Shown here piece after piece: positions 31,605-43,300 of a stretch of DNA of 64,000 bases. Within the stretch, counting starts at the first letter, position 1. Each line of letters begins with the position of its first letter. Source of the stretch: Polytrichum commune. Its lineage: Eukaryota > Streptophyta > Polytrichopsida > Polytrichales > Polytrichaceae. The notes under the pieces were generated by a model. It did no database searches. It was given only the letters and a program-made list of their open reading frames with translations, and had not been told where the DNA came from. The DNA lies in contig OX485805.1 of assembly GCA_950295325.1 (NCBI GenBank), forward strand, positions 42,308,758-42,372,757, in the 5' to 3' direction. The translations under genes and the position numbers were made by a program.

Positions 31605-34493
31605 ACTGGTAGGCATGGGATAGGCATGTACATAGGCTTGTGTGGCATTGCGAATAAGCCACAATTCTCTCGATCCACCTCCGCCTGCTTGAGTTTTGTT
31701 GGCGGATTTCTCACAAACTTGTAAAATACACTTCATACATGGATTAAAATTTAGATGTGATACAATCTATTATATACACTTCACGGTTATATAAATTATA
31801 GACATGATACATGATTTTATGCATGACACAATTAGCTTAAGATGAAAATATGCAACTCAAAATGCATGTATTTGAGACACGGGCTCTGATTGGAGAATGC
31901 GTTTTTAATATTCCCACTAAAATTTAGTGTAGCAGTAGCTAGAACGAATCTACACTAAATGACAGAGGGTAGAATTCATGGCAACGTGAATATGCAACTG
32001 TTAGTGTGACATGACGTCTGTTTGCTAACCAACGCTAAGAATGGCCAGCCAATGCCATTACACTAAAAAATACTAGCTGTGAGAATTGGGAAAATTCCTT
32101 AGGCTGGAGATTTTGTCCAAACCCTAAGAAGCAAATTTCACACATTCCAAATTTTAAAACCCACAAATTCGACTCGACTGGGAGGGTCGAAGGCCTCATT
32201 GTGAACTGGAACAACTTAGTTGTCACTTGGAAGGTTAGATCGCACATGAGCATTACTTCTTGATTTTCACTCGGGTTGCACTGATTCGCCTGTGTTGGTA
32301 GTATTTTGGTTCCTTTCTTGCAATTGGATTTTCACTTTGTGCCAAAAATAAAATTAAAAATCCACAACATACTATAAAATCAAGGCATTTGAATAATGAT
32401 AGCTTGCACACCTTTAAAACACACTCTTATTGTGGTTGATTAAGGTGTGAGGGTGCTATTCAGTTATGTTTCTTCATTGGACACATGTATTTGATTGGTG
32501 TGTGATTTGGTGATAATCAAAGAACAAACACCACAAGAGATTAGAATGCTTCATCAAATTTATTAATTGCTCAATAATGAACTCAATTGGAAGGACCTTC
32601 ATATCCATTTAATGAATCAACAAACATGTACTTCAAACCATCGTAACTAAATAAAGAAAAATCCGATTTTTTTCGATGCTTCATCATAGATTGCTAAATG
32701 CACGTAACATTTCATTGTGTAAATGTGATCAATAAAAGTTGGAAAGAGAGAAATAGCACATACGAGCATACCTTACATCCATCCAACATCCAAATTTGGC
32801 CCCCTATAGGTTTGTGGTTGATTCGGGGCCTTTCAAGCTAATTATGTTGCCAAATCAACTTAAAAGAAGAAGTTCCAATTCCATACTATTTTGGGGTCTT
32901 TTAATGGACAAATTAGAGGTCCGCTCTTATGTGATAATTCCATCCCTCCATAGAATCTGAACGTACGAACCAAATAACACGTGGGGCCATTCACGGTTGG
33001 GGTACTACTTTTGGCCGTCTAACGGAAAACGGACTTTTTTGGATAACTTCACATGCTTGGTATGCTTAGATTTGTATTGTAAATTTGATTCCTTAAAGGA
33101 CAATCAGGAGTGTTGTCTTAATTGTTCACCTTAGGATCAAGGAATGGAAAGGACAACAAGAATCAATCGAAACGATCCCAATTTTTTTTCCTCACACTCA
33201 TCGTTCAAGTGTGTACCAATAGAACCAAATTTGTATTGAATAGCAATTGCCCAACTTTACATGTGGCACCAAACATGTCCAAATATACATATACTCACGG
33301 CCACACGTAAAAGGAACGTCTAGTATTACAATTGCACAAAAAAATTTATATGAATGGACACATGACACTTTTACCAAGGTACCAAGATACATAACAGGAA
33401 ATAATTGACCACCAATGCACACCTAAATAGCAAAAAAATGCCACTGATGTGGCCTAGGGTTTAGGGTTTAGGGTGATTATTAAATAATAATAAAAAATTC
33501 TTGATAAAACTTATGAACTATCTACTTATTTACGTAAAATTTATTGATCAAATAATAATAAATCATGATAAAAACCAAGATCAATGCGACAAAGTCCTTA
33601 AGTTCTTTGTCCTGAAAGTAGTACCCTGATCGTGAATGGCCCCACGTGCATACCTTTGGAGAGAGGGAATTATTGTATACGAGAGTATGCCTCATCTATC
33701 CAACATTAAAAAATCAACCCCTTATAGGTTTGTTGCTGATTTATCTCAAATGAGCTCAAATAGTTAAGTATGGGGTCTTTTAAGTTGATACTAGTGTCAA
33801 ATAAACTCAAAAGGAACCTCGGATTGCATACCATTTCAAGACTTTTACGTTGGATGAATGAGGGGTATGCTCACAAACAATAGTTTCCTTTCTCCCATAC
33901 CTTACTCACTGTGGGGTTAGAGAGAATTTCTCTATATTTAGAATAGGATTTAGCACCTTGGTGGTGTGAAAAAAAGTTACTTAATACTATTTAGGCTAGA
34001 GTGCTCCTGTTCTATGAATGGGGAGAATTGACCGCTACACCAAGTTTTGTATTTAATGTCATATGATACTTTATTGTCATTGTGGTAACTTTTACCATTT
34101 TGGTAACTTGTACCAAGTAATGTCATCCCAACTTACTTTTTAATTCATCCATTGCTTAAAACTTTACTTACACTATGCAGAGCTGGTAATGTGTGGTTGT
34201 GTGCATGTTCTTGGTTACCCACTCTTTTGTGACATAATGCATGAAATCCATACCAACTATTGAAGCATAGTTTGGTCAATTTTCTATCCTAAATTTTTTG
34301 TAATGAGATATTGTCATGTTTGGATGAAAAATCACTTAGTAAATGACAAATAATTGCAACATTTTGAATCTATAATGCTCAATTTCTTTCCCACAAGAAA
34401 TGACAAATAATGCTAGGTTTACATTTAGTGTTGGTGACACTACGCGGTCGGTTTACGAATAGAATTAGTAACACTATTTGCAATATTTAGTGT
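31605..34493 (+). repeat. Dispersed repeat, copy gamma
   Basis: With two insertions excluded, this aligns with 50930-53185 (copy beta): for example GACTGGTAGGCATGGGATAG at 31606 and 50931, the GTGTGNGGGTGCTATT block at 32445 and 51725, and GACACTACGCGGTCGGTTTA at 34436 and 53107. CACTAAA and TTTAGTGTAG motifs recur near 31905-31965 and 34420-34490, which would fit the subterminal repeats of a CACTA-like non-autonomous element. A telomere-like TTTAGGG pair is at 33453-33471. No gene is present. Confidence 0.65.
32167..32357 (+). mobile_element. Probable second SINE
   Basis: It is flanked by AAACCCACAA (32157-32166) and AAATCCACAA (32358-32367), a 9 of 10 match, and ends in AAAAATAAAATTAA. Copy beta has the unoccupied site at about 51640. 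A weak B-box-like GGTTAGATCGC is at 32233. It shows no clear A box, so its class is less sure than that of the SINE at 31401. Confidence 0.6.
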
Positions 34494-34981
34494 AGTCACA
34501 GGCGAACCCGTTGAGTTTGAGAAATAACCAGTTGAAAGCTCAAGACTTCAAGAAAAATTCCGATCATTTGAGAGCAATCTATGGAACACATCTCAACTTT
34601 ATAAAGAAAAGCCGAAATATCACAATATACACACCCTAACCTCCACAATACCACCCTCCTTTAATGCCATTTCGTCTCTTGTATCCCAAAACCCTAAGGA
34701 ACAAACGTTCTCAATGAAAATCTCCCTCCTTGTTGTCACATTTCCCTCCCGTGTATAACGAGTTTCGACATTAAAGTAATCACCAAAAAGTTCAAACCAC
34801 ATGATTGCATGCACCACATTGTCGTCATCAGTAGAACCATTTGTCATTATTGCAGTGTCAACTTTATGTTATTCCACAATGTCACACGATACACTAATTC
34901 TTTATTATCACGCATCCATGTTAAGACTACAGAACTCCTTACTATCACTCTTACCATCACTCTTACTATCACTCTTACCAT

Positions 34982-36088
34982 TAGGGCTGATTTTTCACAA
35001 AGTTTTGCCCGTCCATGTCCAAAAACCTTGAATTGAAAGGCAAAAAAATTGCAAACCGTCCCAAAACCGGTAATTTCTAAATCAACCCGTCCATGGAAAG
35101 GTTAAAGAAAAAACAACCCGTCCCAAAACTAGTTTGAAAATGAAAATACCCGTCCCGCAAGAGGTATAAATAAATCTCTTACAATGTTGGTACAAATTTT
35201 AAAAACAAAAAAAAAAAACCCGAAAGATGTTGACATGTGACTGGTTGCACTTGGAAACAATAGGATCTTGACAAATTATGCCTTCAATGCCCGTTCGTTA
35301 TCTGTCCTTTGCTGTCGATTCTCATCTTTCCAATATACCCCATTTTAATTTCCTCCGCCACCATCATTTCTTTTTATTTCTTGTCCTTCAATCTCCCATT
35401 TCTTTCCCCACACTCTATCCTCAAGGTGTTTCCATCACCCGTCATTGCCCGTCCATCACCACCCGCATTCCCTCCACAAGATGGGTTTTTTTCTAAACAA
35501 AACCTAATCAAAAGTCATCTACGTACTAGTTTGAAGTTAGAGACTTTAGATGCTTTGATGCGTATTTCATGTGCAAATATTCCAGTTGAAAATTGGAATG
35601 CAGTGATGCTTGTTTGGAGAAACATGAAGGATAGGAGAATTCATCCACTTCTTTGAAGGGTGAGTAGCTCTTTATTTTTAAATTTTTGAACATGTTTATA
35701 TATACTAATTCTTATTCAATTACTAAGCTTACCTTCAATTATAATCTTTGACATTATGTTGAAAAGGTTCTAAATTTTGTGGTTGATGAATTAATGTATG
35801 CAAATGAATCAAGCACTTCAAGATTGATATTTTTATTGGGTATTAGTGGTTTGATTGCATCATTCTTATATTCACATGTCATTTATGACATAATGTAACT
35901 GATATTTGTACCATTTATTTTTCTTGGGAAAAATTATCAAACAAATTGTTTTTTTTAGAACCCGTCCAAAGTGAATTTGACACATCCAAAAACCCGTTCA
36001 TTTTCTAAGAACCCGTCCATTGGAAATGTTTTTTCTTTTATGAACATATCCCTGGACATGTTAAGGACCTTGTGAAAAATCACCACTG
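34982..36088. mobile_element. hAT element derivative, copy 2
   Basis: The ends are TAGGGCTGATTTTTCACAAA (first base changed from C) and, inverted, CAGTGGTGATTTTTCACAAG. A perfect 8-bp duplication CTTACCAT is at 34974-34981 and 36089-36096. The same subterminal CCCGTCC / AACCGG motifs as copy 1 are present. It retains only the last 55 codons of transposase, open to a stop at 35656. Confidence 0.9.
35484..35656 (+). pseudogene. hAT transposase extreme C-terminus
   Basis: The frame holds SKQNLIKSHLRTSLKLETL, LDALMRISC and MKDRRIHPLL, nearly identical to the end of 16423-16947 but lacking everything upstream. It is non-functional as a transposase. Confidence 0.8.
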
Positions 36089-36216
36089 CTTACCATCACT
36101 CTTACTATCACGTGCTCTTTGGTTGGCACGGGCGTGATATTAGGGAGGTTAGAATGTTAACCGGGTGGCCTGGGAAACAACATGACTTTAACCGATTGTG
36201 CCCAGAATTTTCGGAC

Positions 36217-37394
36217 ACTGGTCCTGATCCGCCTCCGACCGCCACTTTCCGTCGTCGTCGTCGTCGTCGTCGTCGTCCTCCTGCACTCCCGTCCTCCAGA
36301 TCTAAGTTGGTTCTCCTCCGCCACTGCTTTGATCCTGGGGCCCCGAGGACCCGCCCAAAAGCATCTTCGCCGGAAGCCAGAGCTGCGGCCGATAAGTCAG
36401 GAACAGGAATCAGACCGATCATTAATACCTCTACGTATGCGTAATGTCTTTGGCTGGGAACATGGTGGCGACCATTCATCCATGGAACTAAGCAAATGTT
36501 ATGCCTATGTGGACGATTTGATGGCAGTCAACATTACGAGTCATCAGCTGATGAGCTGTGTACTTCGAGTGCGAGTATCATTATATTGTCCAGTTTACTG
36601 TGGAGAGGATCAGTTTCCAGAGGCGAGTCTGATGAGGCCCATGAGCGTGGATTACTTTACTTACTAGTGTGAGGAATTGTATATGACGTCCAGCTAACAG
36701 ACTCTGCCATCAGGCGGCAGAAGACACATGCGGTCGGACAAATTTAACACCGCTTTCCGAATATAGGACCGCCAGGACGAAGTTGAGCAACGTAGATCAT
36801 TGCACGTTTGGAAGAAGATAGCCCCTCCCCCCGCTACGGAAAGAAGGAATCTAAAAAACTTGTTAATGCAGAGTTAGAGGACTCGCTCGCTTGAAAATAG
36901 TTCCAAGTTTACATACATAGAGGGACATTTCCGAAGAAGAGGAAGGAGATTGTTGTGGAAGTTTGAATGTCACATTCTAGGTAGAGGAATGATGTCCAGA
37001 CAGAGGCGGTAGAAACTGGTGCGTTCCGCAGAAAAGGAAGAGGAAGAGGATATTTCCGTAGAAGGTGCATTTCCGTAGGAGGTGCATTTCCCGTAGAAGG
37101 TGCATTTCCGACGAAGAAGAAGAAGAAGAAGAATTACAGGATTCTGGATTCAGCTCGAAGTTCACATAGAGGACCAGAGCCCCTACTAAGCCTGTAGAAG
37201 GTGCCATACCCACGAAGAAGGAGAAGTAAAAGGATTGAACAATTAGTTCGAAGTTCACGTAGAGAGGAACGGTTGCCGTTATAGAGCAGGTAAAATTAGG
37301 TGCAATTCCAGCCAGAGAGAGAGAGAGAGAGAGAGAGCTGAGTGGAGGCAGTGACGGAGGAAATTAAAGGGAAGGGAATTAGGAGGTTAAGAAG
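36217..37394 (+). promoter_or_regulatory. Upstream region of the ZIFL gene
   Basis: This gene-proximal, GC-richer DNA contains a GTC trinucleotide run (about 36252-36277), about four tandem units of a GTGCATTTCCGTAGAAG type (37043-37115), a GAA run (37115-37133) and a GA microsatellite ending at 37337, close to the start codon. Part (36275-36360) is also found at 53200-53275, upstream of RSP3. Long open frames on both strands here are by-products of the trinucleotide repeats. No promoter element can be fixed from sequence alone. Confidence 0.5.
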
Positions 37395-40300
37395 ATGGGA
37401 GGAACGGATCAAGACATAGAGCAGCCGCTGCTGGGGAAGAAGAAGCAGAGGGTGTATGAAAATTGTCCGGGATGCAGGGCCAGCTATCTCCAGGACCCAG
37501 ACGCCAAGCTTCCCATGAAGGAGCTCGCTATCGTTTCGGCGGTCACCCTTGTCTACAGTGCGAATTTTTCTTCTTTCCCATTTGTCCCTGCATCACCTTC
37601 CTATGATTTGCATGGTGGCAATATTTTGAATTCGTTCTGGAGATTTTACCGAAAGGTCGTCGAATTGGTGCAAGATGATTAGCAAATTTAAATGTGCCCG
37701 TAGCCATTTGCCTCATAATATTCGGAGCTCGTATTGATATCTTATTCATTATCAAAGCGAAGATTCTCGTGCTTATTGAGTGGTCATATAGGTCTCTCCA
37801 ATCATGTTGACTGTTGAATTGAACCTAGAATGTTTAGAATGTTTTGAGCACTTAGTTCATTCTCTTTTAAAGGCATGTCATTTTGGTGTCCGCTCGTAGA
37901 TCCACACCTAATCACATATCAGTCTAAATATAGGAGTCCAGATTGTTGTTGTGTTCAATTTACGCACATCTACCTTAGTGAATGATTGAAGTTTGCAATA
38001 GAATGATATCTTTTTGTTTTTTACACATGTGGGCCAATACTGAAAGACCACCAGACAATTCAGACCTAATCGACCCACTCAAGGTTTATTGGGGTTGTCT
38101 CTGTTGTTGCAGCGCTGCCCATATCGTCTCTCTTTCCATTTCTGTACTTCATGGTATGCGATCCTTTTCCATTCGGATGTGAAATGCTCTTGGATGTAAT
38201 TCTGGGCAATCTGGAATGCAATTTGTTACATGTAACAAGCGAATATTGCCCTTTCTACTGTGGGAAGTCTGGCGTTGTTGATTGTGTGGCGAAGATCTTT
38301 AATATCTATCTGCTATTCATGGTCGGTGGCTTTGTTTCTCGTTGTGTGACAGGTGCGAGATTTTAATGTCGTCTCTGAGAAGGACATAGGCTTTTACGCT
38401 GGGTATATAGGTAAGAAAGAGTTAGAGCTTTTGCAATGTTTTTAGCCAGCTGGTGTGCTTTCAGATCATCTGAATTGGTTGAGACTCCAAGTAGCTGCGA
38501 TTCAATTACTCAGAAGTACCTTGCAATGTGTAGGAGTCTAGTGCAAGATTAAATGAAAATGGTCCTTCCTTATCAACTTAATTCCAGCTCTCACCGTCAT
38601 TTCAAAATTAAGTCAATGTGTATTTTGCTCAGCTTCTCCATCAGTTGCTTGATATTCCTTGATCAACGAATGGCAACCATGAGTTAGGAAATCAAATCCC
38701 AAAACACATTGTATGTGCATGTATATATCATATAACTCTTTTATGTGCTGCTATGTTTACCTTGCAGGATCAGTTTACATGCTGGGCCGGTTCTTGACAT
38801 CAGTGCAGTGGGGAATGGTATCAGACAGATATGGGCGGAAGCCTGTGATACTCATGGGAATTCTCTCTGTGTAATTTGTCTCATCTCTTCTTTGTACTTT
38901 CTGCTCGGGCTTCAAGAAATAAGAAAATTGTTTATTGTATTATCTTTACAGATATCAAGTGTATCACGGGCTGGTTTACACCATGGACCATGAAGTCGGA
39001 CCACGCAAGATGCCTTTTTCCATGGGCTGACTTGATGGTCCGATTTCTGAAAAAATCAATTTACAAAGCCTTTGGGCCCCTCACTAGGTGGAAACTAAAT
39101 GTGGATCAAGAGGAATGACCATGCACCAAAAAGTGAATGTGCTCATTTTTTTACTATATGTTCAAAGAGGGCAATTTTGATTTTTTTTCTTTCAAGTTTG
39201 ACCATTCTTTTACTTTTTTTTTGTCTTCATATTCTCTTCACCCAAAAGAATTTCATTAAAAATTTATTATAAAAATATTTCTCTGCCATGGGCCCTTGCC
39301 TTTTCTACCAGAGCACCTCTTTTGACTCTCCCACTATAAAACCCGTTGGACTATGTTAGTGAATATTGTAGGGGATCTTGAACTCTATGGTCACTTTGAC
39401 ATTTTTGCCTTGATGTAAAGTGAAGTGGTCCCGGGACGAGTTCAATAGCCAATTAGAGATTTTACAGGGCCTTGGGATGACTTCATGGTCCATGGTGTAA
39501 ACAACCCCTAAGTAGGGTATTCAATTTCTGGATGCTGGAATCATTGTAAAGCCTGTAATCAGTGTCCCTAAGGGGAAGTGATTCTGTTGAATTTGTAGAT
39601 TATCATAAGAGCAAAAACACTAAGGATTATATTTTTTCCCTGAACCTGACATGTGGATTTCTGTGGGGGCAGCATTGTGTTCCACACGATATTTGGAGCG
39701 AGTAAACATTTCTGGACAGCATTAACTGCAAGATTTTTTATGGGTAGTATCAATGGCATGGGAACCCTCAAGGTGTGAAGTAATTTCTCTTTTATGATAG
39801 CAAGCTTTCAACATATATCAAACCTTTTATTTGACTTTGTATCAGCAAAGTATCCATCCAGTGGCTCATATACTTCAATTCTGCAGGCATATGCATCAGA
39901 GATCTGCAGCGAACACCATCAAGCAAGGTGTCTCTCCGTTGTACGCTTGTCTCTCTCCCAATACCTCCAAATATTTGTTGTGCATCACAAGATTAACATA
40001 CATGTTAAGGATCATGGGTTGTTGCCACTCGTTCTTTGCCACTACAAGGTAGATATCCAGATTTATCAGGATCTACCTTGCAGTGGCAATGACCCGTGAT
40101 CCTTGTAATGATACATGTTTTAGTCTATGTGAGGCAGTTTACTTTTGCATTGTTTGTAGACAGATTTGGACTGAGGGTGCTGATGTGGAGAGGGGTATGT
40201 GTACAGATGAGTGTCATGTGGGGATTTGGGCTCATTATTGGACCGGCTGTAGGCGGATACCTGTCTCAGGTAATTAGTGTTCGGAAGCACACTAGATGGA

Positions 40301-43300
40301 ATTTCAAGTGTTTAATTTAATTGCTCATATGTTTTATGTAATTTTAGCCTCAACTATAGCATTATTAAGCATGTGCAACGACGGTCTTTTTTCGCAAAAC
40401 AGTGTCCTTAGTACATGGATGAATGCTGACATAGTCAAGTGGCAAGCTCTCATTAATTACCACCTCATTGTTGCCTACCTTCGAATACAAAGGCTTCTTC
40501 CAACTATAAAAAATCCACTAAAGAGTTGTGTCCTACTTCTGCTTAATAGAATCATGGCTAGGTCATCTGGATTACCTAAGAACTATTCCCTTTGCACCGG
40601 AGCCTCGAATATAGGCTTCTTAAGAATGTTATAACCTGCGAAGCTGTAGAGCGTAAATTGCTCCCAGAATAGTCATCTTCAGCAAAATGCTGTTATACTA
40701 CAGAAAAGATACATACTAGCGGAGGAAGAATGGGAGTCACAACAATTTCACACTTCTCTTTTATATGTGCGAGTGGTCATCTCATTTATCATACGACGTA
40801 GGAACTCATTTTGTGCCAATGGTTCCTTTACAGCCTGCGACCAAATTTCCAACCTTATTTCCCGCAGGGTCTCTGTTCGATCGGTAACGTCTACCATTTC
40901 TCTCGTGCGCCTTTGTTGCTACCTACCTATTCATTGTTGAGGTTGCTTAGGCTGATCTGCATGAAATGTTCACTCTGTTTCTGCTTGTGTCACGAACCTA
41001 AATTTGCATGCACGGTGACAGTAATTAAAGGGCTCATTGTCAGATGGTGCTTGTCGAAAAAAACAGATACGCATACTTGTTACCATCTCTTTGCATCACT
41101 GTACCAGCGATTCTGGTTCTCTTCATCGCCTCATATCTCCCTGTAAGTGGTCTCATGCACGTCTCTATCATGTAATATTAGTGTATTGTTGTGCGTTTGA
41201 CTTATACAATATATTAGACAAAGAGATATCCATGTGTTTGGTTTGCAATGCAGTGATATCTTCTCTAGAGGTGGTAAGATAGATGTGTCTAACTCGGCAA
41301 CTTATCTTGATCAGACACCTATACTTAATGTGTGACCATTTAATGAGCATGAGAACCCTTGGATAAAGAACTCCAGAAATTATGAGAAGAAGTGGCCTCG
41401 GCCTCGATTTGGATTTGCTAATGGATTGTTTCATATTCTAGGAGATGTGGGCCAGTTGGAAAAATTAACCTTTCAAGACCAATCTACCTTATGCCTTTGT
41501 GTTGGCAGTTTGAGAAAGTGTATAAAGTGAAGTCCAATTATGTTATTAATAGTGAAAACATACCTCGCAGGAAACAGTCCACAACCACGATATTGAAGTG
41601 ACTGAGGATGGAGGAGATGTAAATCCAGAGGACTCTGTTGCAGGCCGAATTTTGCGATTGGGGAGTAGGAAGAATAGCCAGTACATGCGTAGCAAAGGGT
41701 TTGAGGACCCAATGCTAGTCCGTTCTTTTGGTAGATCTTCGAGTTACAAATCAGACACTCAAGAGGAAGAGGTGGATGCTCTTCATCCCCACTCGAAGGA
41801 CCGCGCCATTGTGGTAGGCTTGGGTGGTGCAAACGAAGTCCAAGGTACACATAACATCTCAATTCACTAGACTTACTCCTGTTAATGATTTGTGCATTTT
41901 ACTTAATCATGAGAATGGGCATGTTTAATGAGAGAGTACACTTTTACACCTTGGGCTTGAGGGCTCCTGACCATTAAAATCTAAAATTTCTCATTGGTGC
42001 AAAATGTTGACACCGCGTGAGGACCAAGGAAGCTTGAATAGATGAAACTTCCATGAAGTCCAACATGGCATTAGAGAATGTTTCATGGTCTACCGGACTT
42101 TGCGTCAAGCCCATCTCAAAGAGGTGGACCTAACACAGACCCGGAGACCAAGCCACGTCAAAATCTCACAACTTGATTTTCTACAACTTTTTGTTTAGGA
42201 GAGCTCCACATTAACAGGATGATAATGAAATAGCATTCGGTTGAGAGCCCAGTCATATATGTCTTTACGTTATACTTGAAGGCCCTTGAGCACATACAAC
42301 ACCAAATTTCTATGGTATGGCCTTCGCATGAGAGGATGAGAAAAACTATACCTGATGCACGCCAGGTTATTATTGTTCAGGAAATGGAGTGAATGTGGCA
42401 GTGACTGAGGATCACAATAAGTTGGAGGCAGGCCAGGAACATTCAAGTCTCAACAAGAACTCGTTACTGACAGGAAGAGGACTTATAGGTTCCATCAGTG
42501 CCGTCTGTATCTATTCTTTCCACGATATAGCATACACTGAGGTTAGCAAGTCTATACTACACTCAAAATTCAATCGATTTGAAAGTATATAATTTTTAAG
42601 GGTTAAGGTGACCATGCAAATGTCTAATCTCAGCTAAACCATACATGGTAGTTTCAATGCTGAGGGTGCTTAAGGGATTCCTGGTTTCACGGGTTTTAAA
42701 AAGCCTTCAGCATCTTCAAACAAGGTTCATTTCATGCACATTGTATCAAATATTTTGTTACCTTACTGTTGATCTTGATAAACTTCTAGGGCAGCAATGG
42801 CGTTCAATGTTTTTGCAGTCTGTCATGTGTCATAGTTTTATTTTACAAACATAAAATGTACAGTCTCAAGCCAATGACATACATCAGTTTGCAGGTATTT
42901 TCCTTGTGGTGCGTTAGTCCTGCTTCGGAGGGAGGACTGAACTACACTACAGATGATGTTGGTAATATACTTGCAATCTCAGGTATGTGGCTCCAAGACT
43001 ACCACAGAAATGTCAGGATTTATGATCAAAAAGTGGACAAGGTCTCTAACTCCTCCTCAGGAACACTCAATTTCCTGATGCTTGTGAGGCTGAAAAAGAG
43101 ATTTCCTTGAACAATATGTCTTTTGGGTGATGCTAACACCAACTCCAAACTCCTCTGTGCGATGTTGCATTCCAGGATTGTGTATGCTGACATTTCAACT
43201 AGTCGCTTTCAGTCCTCTTGTTGACTGCATGGGATCTATACTTGTGGTGCGCACAGGCGCGGTAAGAAATATCATCTTCCTTGTCCAACCACTGGTGAGA

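Larger units (their letters stand above)
34492..36216. mobile_element. Fragmentary third member of the 8982-type hAT MITE family
   Basis: The left part (34500-34620) matches the GTTGAGTTTGAGAAATAACC block of 9135-9200. The right part (36130-36216) matches the ACCGATTATGCCCA block and ends GGACACTG. Copy beta at 53180 lacks this insertion. The left terminus is degenerate and no 8-bp duplication can be read. It contains a CTTACTATCA-type microsatellite (34935-34981) and the hAT copy at 34982-36088. Confidence 0.55.

Noticed and set aside
36108-36667. Several 110-160-codon frames on both strands before ZIFL
   Set aside because: They are produced by the GTC trinucleotide repeat and GC-rich DNA, and contain Arg or Val runs only.
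40884-41066. Possible extra ZIFL exon after 40883 (hydrophobic frame with [15 protein letters not shown])
   Set aside because: Its frame is interrupted by TAA just after 40883. Splicing 40883 to 41067 gives the right phase and the expected family length and sequence, so it was treated as intron.
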